The notes: generated from the sequence alone by a model not told the origin. 64,000 nucleotides of DNA from Microstegium vimineum (GCA_022036555.1 CM039121.1:45843847-45907846), one strand, 5' to 3'. Shown: positions 34,959 to 46,220, counted from the first letter of the stretch. Program-made: numbers and translations.

Positions 34959-35817
34959 TTATAGAGTATGTTTTTTCTTTTGAAACGCTAACGGGGATTT
35001 TCCACAGCTGAATAAATATTCGTTTGGCTTTGAATGCAATGGTGTTTGTCTGCTTACAGTTTTGCAAAAAGGACGTATACAACTGGAGGTTTTTTATTTG
35101 TGTGTTGGAGTTGAATGGATCCCAAATGCAGCACTATTTATATAGATTCCTCGTGTATATAACGTGAGTTTAATCGGAAGAGAACTCTGGACTCCTTGCT
35201 ACCAATGATAGATATAACAAGTTCGGGGTGCTTGTTTGGCGTTTCATATATACTATAAGTGGTGGAGTATCCAAAGAAGAAGGAACACATATGCCATAGA
35301 GTAAAGCGAACAAGGCTCCAGCGGTTCTAGTCAGTAGTCGTATCAAAAATGCCTGTGGTATGTGTTTCATCTGTGAGTAATAACAACCAAATTTTGTTCT
35401 TGCCAAACTAAATGGGCCAGAATTTGGGACAATTTTATTCAACTATGCGCATAAAATGGTTTGTTTCCAAGTATGGGTTTTTTTTTTAAAAAAAAATTGT
35501 TTCTTTTGCTGGGTTCTCAAACCGACCAATGTTATAAACAAAAGGCTTCTCTCTACTAATCTGAGTTGAGGTCTTGGAGACATATGACGGCTTACTGCTA
35601 CACCCGTTGAACAACGTAGGTGACTCTACAAACTACTTGATCTAATGATCTGTCTGCCAAGTTATATTATGGATCACAAGCTGGCGATTCGATAAGCTTG
35701 AAATTGACCCTTTTCTTTGAAAGGAGCGAGGAACTGACCTCTGACCACAACCAAACAAGTCGAGTGTAGCCTGCCTCAAGATCTGATGACAGAGATGCTC
35801 GATGGCCCAGGTTTGTA

Positions 35818-36390
35818 CGTACTCCATTAGTCCAAAAATAAGTGTCACTGTGGTATTCGTGCCGATCGATGTCTCTTAAGTTTGACAAGATTTTATACAA
35901 AATATTAGCAACGGAATTCAATTTTTATCTCCAAATAAATTTATTACCAAAATAAATTAAACGATCTTCACTAGTACAGAAACCGCTTTCACCCAACTGC
36001 ACCCCATGAGAATCGAACCCAAGACCTCACGTACTGTTTCGCGTGTAGCTAACTACCCCACCTACGCAACACATCTGTCAATGAATGCCCTTTAGTCCCG
36101 GTTGGTATTGGATCTTTAGTCCCGGTTGGGAACACCCTTTAGTCTCGATTGGTGTTACCAACCAGGACTAAAGATCTATTAGTCCCGAACGCAATTTTTT
36201 TCGAGACTAAAGCTCATTTTGCACATCGACGAAAAACCTGTTCTCTACTAGTGTATCTAATATCAATCTAATGATACAAATGATATATTTTAAATATTAA
36301 ATTTTTTATTTTACGTATATTTGATCAAAATTATAAATGCTTGACTTCTTGAAATACGAGAGGGAGACTTATTTTGGGACAGAGAGATTT
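35818..36390. mobile_element. Stowaway-like MITE interrupted by a CACTA-like MITE
   Basis: The left end TACTCCATTAGTCCAAAAAT and right end (complement of TCTCTCTGTCCCAAAATAAG) form a Stowaway-type element. Its interior is interrupted at about 35970-36253 by another element. Confidence 0.55.
35970..36253. mobile_element. CACTA-like MITE, 'tttagtcccggttgg' family
   Basis: Ends CACTAGTACAGAA and the complement of CACTAGTAGAGAA. The interior carries tandem 'tttagtcccggttgg' units. On the minus strand a GGGTTCGATTCTC motif (36021-36009) and an upstream GGGGTAGTTAGCTAC segment resemble the tRNA B and A boxes. A 3-bp target duplication is not clear. Confidence 0.6.
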
Positions 36391-36514
36391 TTTTTTCTTT
36401 TGAAACGCTAACGGATTTTCCACCGCTGAATTATTTATTCGTTTGGCTTTAATTTGAAAGCCATATGGTGTTTAACTGCTTACAGTTTTGCAAAAGGGGT
36501 ACAACGTGAGGTTT

Positions 36515-36773
36515 CTTTGAGGAGCTTTACCGCCGGTCTAGAAAAAACCGGCAGTGATGGACCGACAGTGATGTCTGATTCTGTAGGCCTCCTTCTATTT
36601 AAAAAAATCGCTATTATTTTCGGGATTTTTTCGATTCGCTTTTTGCCTAGTGTCAGACACCCGAGTGCCCGATATTTGGCACTCGACAAAGAAACTTTTG
36701 CCGAGAGGTTCTTTGTGGAGTGCTCTTTGCCGAGTGCCCCAAGCACTCGGCAAAGAAGGTGATTTTGGTAGTG
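36515..36773. mobile_element. CACTA terminus fragment
   Basis: The right end, read as complement, begins CACTACCAAAATCACC and continues with TTTGCCGAGTGCTTGGGGCA-type subterminal repeats ('cactcggcaaag'), the hallmark of a CACTA family common in panicoid grasses. The left half carries 'ccggcagtgatgg' pieces of a different CACTA family, so this is a truncated or composite copy. Confidence 0.6.
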
Positions 36774-37190
36774 TGGCGGTATAGTTTTTGAATTGATAGT
36801 CACTAGAACGTGTTAGTTTTCTTCTTTTTCATTGGATATGTGTCTCATGATAGGCAGAGGCCGAAGTCGCGCTCTATGACTTTGTATCAACTCGATGTAT
36901 TGCTAGTGAGGTCTTGATAAAAGTTTCCTTTATAAAAAAAACATAACATGATGGCAACAAATAAAGCACACGATTCATTAATTATTCCATAAGCACCCAT
37001 CGACATACACGATACGATGATGGATTACTCATCACACCCTATATATATGCATCGAAATGCAGTGCGATGACAACTATCGCATATTATATATTCCTTGAAC
37101 AACACACGTACGTAAATATAAAGATCGGCATTCAGCTAGCTAGCGAAAGCCGGCTAGCTGTGAATCGGAGAAGCTATATATATATATATA
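36774..37190. other. Downstream flank of inhibitor gene, possible LINE tail
   Basis: 36850-36940 reads like the 3' end of a plant LINE (tttgtatcaactcgatgtat, then a poly-A-like run at about 36931-36939). No coding part is attached. The rest is non-coding with (TA)n near 37175-37190. Confidence 0.3.
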
Positions 37191-37197
37191 TAGCTAG

Positions 37198-37416
37198 CTA
37201 GCCAACTAGTGGAAACGGGTTACCCAGCACGGTCAGGTTGCCGTCGAACCTGACGCAGACGCGCGTCTGGTTGTTCGGCCAATCACCGGGAAGTGGGTCG
37301 TTCGGCGCGAGGTCGAATATGGTCACGTCTGGGCGGTCGGTCGTGATTTGCTGGCACGCCGGGAAGTACTGCTGCCCCACCAGCTGCGGCCACTCCGTTA
37401 TCACCGTTCCAGGCAT
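37198..37416 (-). CDS. Potato inhibitor I-like serine protease inhibitor
   Basis: A single 72-residue frame with no signal peptide, MPGTVITEWPQLVG at the N-terminus and FPLVG at the C-terminus. The family signature is visible: WPQLVG near the start, a D-x-P-D-V turn (DRPDVTIFDLAP), a loop, then RVCVRFD with a closing Gly. Members block subtilisin- and chymotrypsin-like proteases by a rigid reactive loop and act in wound and pathogen defence. Here the loop (residues 38-52, PNDPLPGDWPNNQTR) is proline- and asparagine-rich and lacks the usual TxDxRxxR pattern. Cys21 and Cys54 could form a disulphide. A TATA-like stretch on the minus strand (37574-37563) and a (GAA)n leader repeat (37437-37466) fit a real promoter and 5' UTR. 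Confidence 0.8.
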   Translation of the reverse strand: MPGTVITEWPQLVGQQYFPACQQITTDRPDVTIFDLAPNDPLPGDWPNNQTRVCVRFDGNLTVLGNPFPLVG

Positions 37417-37436
37417 TTCTCTCTCTATCTCTTTGG

Positions 37437-37466
37437 TGAAGAAGAAGAAGAAGAAGAAGAAGAAGG
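37437..37466. repeat. (GAA)n microsatellite in inhibitor 5' leader
   Basis: About ten GAA units lie 20 bp upstream of the inhibitor ATG (CTT on the coding strand). It is a likely polymorphic leader repeat. Confidence 0.8.
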
Positions 37467-37880
37467 AGAGCTAGCTAGCTAGCAGGGCAATAATGGATGA
37501 CGTCTCGAGCTGGACCCTGCTTGTGTGCTGTGCTGCTGATCAGTATACTGAGACGTACGGCCTATATATATAGTTGACGTACGTACGCGCGCGGTCACGT
37601 ACGTACATCGTTTAGTCAGTCGGCCTCGCTCGCTGACGTGCAAAAGCTAGCATACACAGCTCAGGTACCACATCGTTTAGTCAGTCAGGCGCGCCTTCGC
37701 TGTTGAGAACAGCGGCCAGATCGAGGCACAATCCCAAAGACTACATATAATATAAACTGGCCAGTAATTAAACATGATTGCATATGATCTAGCTATATAT
37801 CACCGATGCACAAACAAGAAAATAGAAAAATAGAAAACAGAATTAATCTAGTTACAAAATCTCTATCTATATATATGTTG

Positions 37881-40002
37881 AATTTTTTTAACCCTTTTCA
37901 TTAACTGATTTTAAATCTAACACGGTTCATCTTTTTAAACTAATACTTTTGGTCGTGCCGCCATACACGGCGCTGCCAAACCACAGTGTCGCGCCATGCA
38001 TGGCGGCACGACAGATCACATGCTGAGTCAGCATACCCGGCGCGGGCATGCTGACTCATCTCGCTGACGTGGTGCCTCTGTCGTGCCGTACCTGGGGCGC
38101 GGTTTTGTCGCGACATGGATCTTGGCGCGGCATGCCTAATACATGCCCCGCCGCAGCCCTTCACCCTCTCACTTTGTCTCTCCCTCCCTCTCTCACCCCA
38201 CCCCGACCCCGACCCCCTCGCCGGCGGCTCCCCTCCCTGGCGGCCCCCCTCCCCGGCGCGCCCCCGCCCGCCCCGGCTCGCCTCCCCCGCGCCGGCCTTC
38301 TCCGCTCTGGCCCGTCGGCCGCCCCCTCCGCGACCCGTCGACATTCACCGCTTCACCCAAGGTAATTTTTGTTTAATTTTTTAAATTTAGTTAAGTAGTT
38401 ACTAAATAATAATTTGGTTTAATAGTTAGAATGTAGACTTTAGGTAGATAGAATTATTGATAGTTAGTTAGTAGTTAGGGTTTAGATTTTATTTGGTTAG
38501 TTAGTTTGACAAGATATTGTTGTTAGGGTTTAGGGTTTTATTTGGTTGTTTAGGCCATTATTAGTTAGTATTTGATAATTGGTATATATATTTAGTTACG
38601 ATTGGATCGAACCGATATGGTGAAGTTTAGTGAAATCTTTTTGTAGATGAATTGTTGTGTGCGGGTTTTCTATGGAGGAAGTGTTAGGAGAGAAGATGGA
38701 ATGTTCGAAGATACGGAAGAAGAATTGGAATGGTTTGATGAACCTTCTAGTTTCAACGACCTTTGTGTCCGTTTGAATGCAAAGTTTAGTGGTGATTTCA
38801 ACACAGTGGAAAGACCAGGACACACTATGTCCTTATGGCTTTGGGTGACCATGACGAACAAGAAGGTACATATGGTATTTCAACACCGGTTCAAGCCATG
38901 CCTGCACCTGTTCATGTCATGCCAGCACCGGTTTCATGCCATGTCATTCTCTGTACCAGCTGAGGTCCTTCATGTGGCGCCAGCTCAGGGGAGGCTAGTC
39001 ACGGAGTTGCCAGAGGGTGGTACCCCTTATGATTCATAGGTAAGAATTAGCGAAGCACAACAGTACGTTCCACCACCATCTTACATAGAACCGGAGCTTA
39101 TGCAACTGAGGTCCATGAATTTTTCTTTCAGTTGTGTTCCAAACTATAGGGATGTGAGCATGACTAATATGGCTGTGTATGACACGGGGCTACAGATGTG
39201 TAGGAATTCTATATATAACCTAAGGAAGAAATACTTAGCAAGGGGACAACATTCAACACAATGACAGAGATGAAGTTGTTTCTTGAGGATTATGTTGTGC
39301 ACCATCATTGACCTTACACTGTCACTCATTCGGACCAGGAGTTGAGGTTCCACGTCATATGCAAGAGTGTTTGTCTATGGAGGTTAAATGCAAGGAGGAG
39401 ACAGAGTGATGGCAAGTGGAGGATAAGCAAAGTTGTTCAGCCCCACACTTACCTTGATTTAATAGCTCTACCACGTCGTGACATCCTATAGAAGAATTTT
39501 AAAATTATTCAAACCATAACTTTGACATTGCTAGGTTTACAAAATACAAGTCATATATACCATATCAATGCAAAAAAATAGAGGAGAGATGGGATACCTT
39601 GCTCTCGAAGTTGAATGTATCAAATCAAAGTTTCTACGATTTAATACAGTGATTTAAAAATTTAGACGAAGTGGAGAAAAACCCTAGCGAGGAGGGAGAC
39701 AAGAGAGACTGAGCGAGCAAGTGGGAGAGGCCTGCGCGGCGGGGCCTGTATTAGGCCCTTTCGCGCCAAGATTGACGGCGCGACACTGCCACGCCATGCA
39801 TGTCGGCGCGTTAGCTTGCCACGTCAGCATGCCCACGCCGGGGCATGCTAACTCAGCACCTTTGCCGCGCCGGCATGCATCGCGCGGCAGCGTGGTTTGG
39901 CCGCACCGTGCATGGTGGCACGGCCAAAAGTATTAGTTTTTTTAAAAAATTAATTGTGTTAGATTTAAAATTAGTTAATAAAAATGGTTAAAAATAAAAA
40001 AC
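37881..40002 (+). mobile_element. MULE with about 300-bp TIRs
   Basis: Both ends carry 'attaactgattttaaatctaa', 'ctaatacttttggtcgtgcc', 'catgctgact' and 'catgccccgccgc' blocks in mirrored order over about 300 bp. Flanking 9-bp repeats TATATGTTG (37872-37880) and TATTTGTTG (40003-40011) differ at one base. The interior holds a partial MURA-type transposase on the plus strand. The TIR-internal zones are rich in gcatgc/cgtgccg palindromes. Confidence 0.8.
38647..39490 (+). pseudogene. MURA (MuDR) transposase N-terminal fragment
   Basis: A frame from 38647 gives MNCCVRVFYGGSVRREDGMF, EELEWFDEPSSFNDLCVRLN. After stops, 39250-39490 reads TEMKLFLEDYVVHHH, YTVTHSDQELRFHVICKSV and CLWRLNARRRQSDGKWRISK, the MuDR N-terminal DNA-binding region. 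The DDE catalytic domain and SWIM finger are absent before the right TIR, so this is an internally deleted, non-functional copy. Confidence 0.7.
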
Positions 40003-40254
40003 TATTTGTTGCAACTTGATTATATAGTCATCTTTTGCAAAAAAAAAAATCATGCATGTTGTTGACTCCCTAATTAACGAATGAACTAGCAAGTTCACAA
40101 AAAATAATAAAAGGCTAGAGGCTGAACTAGAGGCTGAGCCAAAATCTAATAAGATCAACCCTCATACGTGAATAAAATGGAGGCCTCCTAGCGATATGCC
40201 TCCCGTTAGCCTATATCTACTCGCGGCGTTGACGCGCTCTAGGAATCAAAAGCC

Positions 40255-40920
40255 ACCAAGCGTCCATCCTTGTCTCTCCACATATCCTGCGCTAGGTTCA
40301 CCTGCAACTCCGCCCCCGTCTCAGGTCTTGCCGGTCAAAGCGAAAAAAAAGACACCAAATACTTCCACCTGCAGGCATGCCACCGTAGGCGCAAGAAATG
40401 CATGTTCACCATTGCGCACGACAATTGGCAAACATTTAGTGAGGAAGAGGCCAAGGCAGACATTATTGTCTTCGACTACTACGACAATATCCTAGGTATA
40501 AAGCTTTTATACGACAACACCGCATCGACTCGTCGCAGCTCGACCTTCCCAGACCCGCTTTGACTTCTAGGGGCTCATAGCTCTGTTCACAGCGGAGGAA
40601 GTCGCTCGTATCGTTCATTCATGAGTCGCCATCGAACAAGGCGCCAAGCCTTAGACGAATTCTCCGAGCCTTTCTACGAGGCGGCTTGGGGCATCATTGG
40701 CCCTGATGTCGTCTTAGGCTCTGTTTGGTTCCCACCTCCTAAACTTTAGTAGACTAAAATATTTTAGTTACCTTTTAGTACCTCTTGAGTGACTAGTGGA
40801 ACTAAAGTGTTATAGTCACTTTTTAGTCAGTTTGTTTGGTACTTTAGTCCCTAAAGTGACTAAAGTTTAGTTCACTAAAGTTTAGGAGGTGGGAATCAAA
40901 TGGGGCCTTAGTGTTCAACG
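40255..40920 (+). pseudogene. LINE ORF2 fragment, split by a MITE
   Basis: The plus strand reads KKKDTKYFHLQACHRRRKKC, FSEEEAKADIIVFDYYDNIL, FTAEEVARIV and EAAWGIIGPDVV, which is the linker between the endonuclease and reverse transcriptase of plant L1-type LINEs. The frame resumes after the MITE at 40911 with VFNA. It is cut on the right by the hAT terminus at 40921. Confidence 0.75.
40717..40907. mobile_element. Tourist/Harbinger-like MITE inside LINE
   Basis: 191 bp with ends GGCTCTGTTTGGTTCCCACC and the complement of GGCCCCATTTGATTCCCACC, flanked by TTA (40714-40716 and 40908-40910). Removing it and one TTA restores gtcgtc-TTA-gtgttc, coding VVLVF in the LINE. Confidence 0.88.
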
Positions 40921-41061
40921 CAGGGGCGAAGCCAGGATTTGGACAGTGGGGTCGGGATAGTTTCATAAAGGGTCGGGACAAACCCATAATACTACTAACT
41001 TTAACTTTTTATAAGTATATAATAATATAGTACCACACATAATATCCAAAAATATATAACA

Positions 41062-43604
41062 CTATTGTAAGAACCAATAAATTATAGCAAAACAAGCTTT
41101 CACAGGAGTAGTTACCTCATATAGGCTCCCTCGGCGGTTACGGTCCTCCATCTTGTGAAATCGAACGATCACATCATCAAGTGGAATTGTGGATATAAAA
41201 TCTTGTTCAATGAAGCATACAATGCAATCGTTCATAAACCCATCTCCAATACGATTTCGTAGTATTGTCTTCACAATTTTCATTGTTGAAAAGCACCTCT
41301 CCACTGATGCAGTGGCAACCGGAAGAACTAGTACTAGCTTGAGAAGGCGATACACTAAAGGAAAACCCAGATGCTTGTTTGTACTGACCATCAACTTAGC
41401 AAGTTTAGAAATAGTGTCTAAGCTGGCAAATCTTTCATCAGCTCACACATTGTCAATATAGAAATTAAGCTCACTCCCAAGATCCTTTAGTTGTGTTGAA
41501 TCAAAATCACCAGGATATGATTTAGCCAAATCCATTAAACTCTCCAATTTGAAAGTCTCAAAAGAATTCTTAGGGTTGAAAGCAACAATCTGAATGAGCA
41601 ATTGAGAGTTTACCTCAATGAAACGATCATTAAACTCTGCAAGTTGCAAGTCAATAATTGGATTGAAGCAGTCATATTTGTAATGTTGATAGTTGGTTCG
41701 ATTGGTCTTTTTTATTGGCCTATGACGATCAATATACTCCTCATCCATATCCAACTTGGGAATGTCATGCTCTTCACAAAATGACTGCACAGCCTGCAAC
41801 AAAGTATCTCAACCATCATCTCTAATTTGCTGAAATTTCTGCTTGGTTAACTTCACTCCATCATGGCCTCCAATATATCTTTATCTTTTCTCTGCAAGGA
41901 CAGTGACAAAGAATTTGCATGTCCTAAAATAAACATCATTAAGTGTAAGTGGAATACAAAGTCAAAATCTTTCATGTAGTCTAGGAGACCACGAGCTTGG
42001 CGTCTCTTTGCATCAGTTGGGCCTTCCTTTTCAACATATTGGAGCACTTTAATAACTCCAGGAAACAAGTTGCTTAGGCTCTTGAGGGTTTTATAATGGG
42101 AACCCCAACATGTGTCTCCGGCTCTTTGAAGGGATTGCTCTTGATTCAATCCAGTTCCACTATTCAGTTGCTCACTTCCTATGGCTTTTCTAACTCTCTC
42201 CTGTTGTTTTTCTCGAATCATATCTTTATGTTTGCAAGAAGCTCCAGCCACATTGAGCAAAAGGGATATCATGTCAAAGAAATCACTAGCATCATCGTTC
42301 TTTTTAGACACTGCTACAATGACCAACTGCAGTTGATGAGCAAAGCAATGTATATAATATGCTGAGTTGTTCTCCCTCATGATTAAAACTTTTAATCCAT
42401 TGAACTCACCTCTCATGTTGCTAGCCCCATCATAACCTTGTCCACTAATTTGTTTTATGCTCAAGCCATACTCAGCAAACAAATTATCAATGTTAGATTT
42501 CAAACATGAAGGTGATGTCTCTTGCACATGAACAACAACAATAAGTCTCTCCTTTATTACCCCAAGTTTATCAACATACCGCAAGACAACTGCCATTTGT
42601 TCCTTTCCAGAAACATCAGTCGACTCATCTACTAATAGAAAAAACACATCCCTCGGTAAAACATTAGTATCTTATATAATGAGAGAGGGCACAATAATAT
42701 GATGACATTATTTTTTACCTCGGCAAAACAATTCACAATGTCCCTTTAAATTTCTGGAGCAATCATCTTATTATTTTTAGGAGCACTTCTAATTGCTTTC
42801 TTTACTTCGTCATTCTCCTCAGCCAAAAGATGGACTAACTCTCGAAAGTTTCCCTTGTTTGTAGATTCCTCTCTTTCATCATGGCCACGAAAAGCTAAGC
42901 CTTGATGCAACAAGTATCTAACAGCTTTAATAGATGTCTTCAATCGAATCAAATGGTTCTCTTTACATAGATGTCTTTAATCGAATCAAATGGTTCTCTT
43001 TACCGATATTACTCTGCTTGGTTATGGCTTCAACAATTGACTGGCCAGGCTTCAACAAATTATCACATCTTTTCACAGACGTGTTATGAAAGCTATTACA
43101 TTTGCTGCCTACATGATCTTGAAGCCTATCAGATTTGTTCCAGCCATCCCAACTATTTATAACAAAAGCATCATTCCCACCTTAATCTCTAAACAACTAA
43201 CAATATAAACAAAAACATTTATCCATCTTTTCATTGTACTCTAGCCAACCATATTTAGTGAATCATTCATACTGACACCGTCGTGGATAACCCGCAATCA
43301 TTGTCATTGGAAACATAAAATCAGGTGGTGGCTTACAAGGACCTCTAATCAAATATTTTTGCCTTATATCATTTTGTAATTTGTCGCCTATGTAATCTGA
43401 TATTCTCCTTCTATCTGCGGGGTCATATGAAAGTTCATCAAAATTTATCTCATATCGTGAGATCCGTGAAGTGCGCTGAATAGTACAATTAATGTTTGAT
43501 GTGGTGCCATCTCCATCTCTTCTTGCTGTTGCAGTGTCTGGGTCTCCAGGATTATTCTCATTATCACCGGATGGGGGTAATTTCCTTTTAAGAAATCCTT
43601 TCAA
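41062..43604 (-). pseudogene. hAT transposase, TTF-finger/DUF4371 type, decayed
   Basis: From high to low coordinates. Exon-like block 43604-43263 starts MKGFLKRKLPPSG and includes RGPCKPPPDFMFP, the TTF-finger N-terminus. A region follows with EYNEKMDKCFC, KCNSFHNTSVKRCDNLLKPG and GLAFRGHDEREESTNKGNFR. A long DUF4371/core frame at 42647-41853 carries LLVDESTDVSGKEQMAVVLR, GQGYDGASNMRGEFNG and CFAHQLQLVIVAVS. The hATC dimerisation domain (41394-41190) reads LVLPVATASVERCFSTMKIV. Inactivating changes include a stop in the CFC region, a 37-bp local duplication at about 42940-42990 that shifts frame, and a stop after NNKMIAPEI. The gene family is certain; activity is unlikely. Confidence 0.82.
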
Positions 43605-44034
43605 AATAGGCTGATTGAATGTACAATTACTAAATTATTAGTTACATAATTAAAAATAATGAAGCAAATAGGAATAGGATGTATGTGTGCATTGTTAATA
43701 GAATATTAGTAGAATAGTAGATGGATACCTGGCATCTTGCTGTAATGAAACAACTTCAGATCAAAGATTCATAGATGTCGGACGACAGCAGAGATTGAGA
43801 ATTGAGATCGGAGATTCACAGGCAGGGCGACGCCGACGGGCGACGACCGTCCGCACGAGAAGTCAAGAAGACTCAGATACGAAACTCAGGAGTCAGGAAA
43901 CTAAAAGGGCGGACGTGCACCTGATCGCTGGATGCCTTGATCGGATGCATTGATGCAGCCTGACATTGGCCTTCTCCACATTAATTAATTCACGTAATCA
44001 CGTATGTGGCCTTGATGGACTATCGTGGAGTGTT

Positions 44035-44333
44035 TTTTTAGAGTACACAGTACAACGCAGACACTCAACACGCACGCACACTCGCCTCTACGAACACACG
44101 CACGCAAACCCTACCCCTATAAGCACCTTCGAATGACTGAGCCAGCAAATCTTGAAGTTCACGAAGTCACCACAGGCGTCTCGCTGTCGACGGGAACATC
44201 GCCTACCACTTAATGCGTAGTGCCGAAAAATCCTGAAATAAATCCAGAATAAAGTGTCGTACCCAGGATTTGAACCCCTTGACGGGAGCCCCCAAACCAA
44301 TGACCTTTGCCATTGCGCCGTGAACCCCTTGAT
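44035..44333 (-). mobile_element. tRNA-derived SINE with 33-bp target duplication
   Basis: On the minus strand the 5' part resembles a tRNA gene (GCGCAATGGCAAAGGTCATT as A-box region, GGGTTCAAATCCTGGGTAC as B-box region), followed by an unrelated body and an A-rich tail at the low-coordinate end (taaaaaaa as complement). Direct repeats of 33 bp flank it (44002-44034 and 44334-44366; one mismatch), consistent with LINE-mediated insertion. Confidence 0.78.
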
Positions 44334-44544
44334 GTATGTGGCCTTGATGGGCTATCGTGGAGTGTTGTTTGATGGGCTGAGCAGATGGACTATATGTTTA
44401 CGTATTGGAGACTGTTGCTGCCGCTGGGCCACTGAGGTCTCGCTAAAATTTTGGTGGGGTCGTAAACGGCAAAAAATCGGTCGCTATCACGTATTACGGC
44501 TGAGTCATCGGTGTCGTCCGACCCCGGCGGCTGAAGCCACTCTC

Positions 44545-46220
44545 AAGTGCCATCTCACGGTACTGGTGGGGGATGATGAAGACCATAAGAGAATGCATTG
44601 GCAGGAATGGTGGAAGATGTGTCTACCCAAAGCTAAAGGAGGGATGGGATTCAGAGACCTACAATCCTTTAATTTAGCAATGCTTGCAAAGCAGATTTGG
44701 AGGCTGCTCAGTGACCCGGACTCCCTGTGTGCTAGATAGAGTGCTCAGGGGTCGGTATTATCCGGATGACAATTTATTGAAGGCCAAGATGAAGAGTGGA
44801 AGCTCTTATACTTGGCAAAGCGTCTTAGATGGATGGGATTGCTTCAAACAAGGATATATTTGGAGGGTTGGTGATGGTTCACAAATCAAAATTTGGGATG
44901 ATCATTGGATACCGACAAGCCATAATTTGAAAATTCAAACGACCAGAGTGAATAATATTGTGTCTACGGTTGATGAACTAATTGATCCAATTACTGCAAC
45001 GTGCAGTGGGATGTGGACTTGGTGAAAGCCATCTTCTGGCCAACTGATGTTTATCTGATTTTGCAAATACTTGTCACCTCCGGTAGGGAAGATGTAGTGG
45101 CTTGGCATTACAACAGAAGTGGTATGTTCACGGTCCGATCGGCCTACCATTGTCAATGGTAAAGTAAATTTAGGCCAAAATGTAATCAGTTGCAAGCCGA
45201 AACTGCATCAAGGACAAAGCTATGGAAGAACTTATGGAGGTTGAATGTACCGGGAAAGATCAAGATTTTTGGGTGGCGGGCGCTCAAAGGACTACTGCCA
45301 TGCCGAGCGATACTTGCAAACAGGCATGTCGGAGAAGGGGGTTGCCCAATCTGTCATAATGGAGCAGAAGACGCCAAACACATGATTTTCACATGTGAAC
45401 GGGCAAAGCAAGTGTGGTACGCACTAGGTTTGATGGAGAAGATCCAACGATTACTGGGAACGGATCGTTGAGGTTCTATAATCCTGGAAGAAATAATCAG
45501 AAGAGATGAGCAGATAGATGAGCTAGGAGTTGGCTTAGCGGAACTAATTATGACTGCTGGTTGGTACATTTGGTGGGAAAGACGACAAATTGTCCATGGA
45601 GAGACAGTTCAGCGGCCTTCCATGTCAGCCATGTCAATTACGGCGTTAGCCAAAAATTTCAAAGCAACGACGAAAAAAGGATCAAAACTACGACTGGGAT
45701 GGCAGAAACCTCCAGAAGGAAAAGTTATGGTCAATGTTGATGCAGCCTTTAACGAAGATGCGGGATGTGGAAGTGTAGGTGCTATTATCAGAGATTGTGT
45801 GGGAGGGGCCTTAGCAGCCGCCAACAGTTTTGTACCTCACCTAATTGATGCACCCAGGGCGGAAGCTTATGCATTGAAGGAAGGATTGATGCTGACACAC
45901 CATATTGGGTGTAATCGATTGATTATCCAGTCAGATTGCATGGAGGATGGTACAAATAATGAAAGATGGAGGATTCTCGGCAAACTCAGCAGGTGCATTG
46001 TATGATGAATGCAATATTATATGGAGTGGGTTCCAGAATATATCGATCGAACATTGCAGTAGGGAGGTAAACCAGGTGACCCATAATCTAGCCAAAAGAG
46101 CTATGCTATATAAGCAAACTTGTAGATGGGTCGATGAACCCCCTAGCTTTATTTTAGACCTTTTGACAAATGATGTAACAATTCTGAATGAATAAAGCTT
46201 GCTGTTTTAGCTCAAAAAAA
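44545..46220 (+). pseudogene. 3' end of an L1-type LINE (RT end, zf-RVT, RNase H, poly-A)
   Basis: The plus strand, with frame breaks, encodes HWQEWWKMCLPKAKGGMGFR (end of reverse transcriptase), IWRVGDGSQIKIWDDHWIP, a zf-RVT block (LWRLNVPGKIKIFGWRALKG, CPICHNGAEDAKHMIFTCER) and an RNase H-like domain (KPPEGKVMVNVDAAFN, GAIIRDCVGGALAAANSF, APRAEAYALKEGL, IIQSDCMED). It terminates at ILNE-stop followed by aataaagcttgc and a poly-A run at 46213-46219. The 5' parts are missing. Confidence 0.85.

Larger units (their letters stand above)
34968..36513. repeat. Direct repeat pair flanking about 1.4 kb
   Basis: 34968-35092 and 36388-36513 share 'ttttcttttgaaacgctaac', 'ggattttccac.gctgaat', 'cgtttggctt' and 'ctgcttacagttttgcaaaa' in order. 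Each copy starts right after the terminus of a Stowaway-like element. Confidence 0.7.
40921..44544 (-). mobile_element. Second hAT element (TTF-finger/DUF4371 family)
   Basis: The left terminus CAGGGGCGAAGCCAGGATTT abuts the LINE fragment. The right terminus is uncertain; 'gtggggtcg...gaccccggcggctgaagcca' at 44450-44544 may be a decayed end. The transposase lies on the minus strand and a SINE is inserted near the right side. No 8-bp duplication was found. Confidence 0.6.

Noticed and set aside
36001..36080. A functional tRNA gene
   Set aside because: Only box-like motifs are present. I could not fold a cloverleaf, and the segment lies within a MITE-like repeat.
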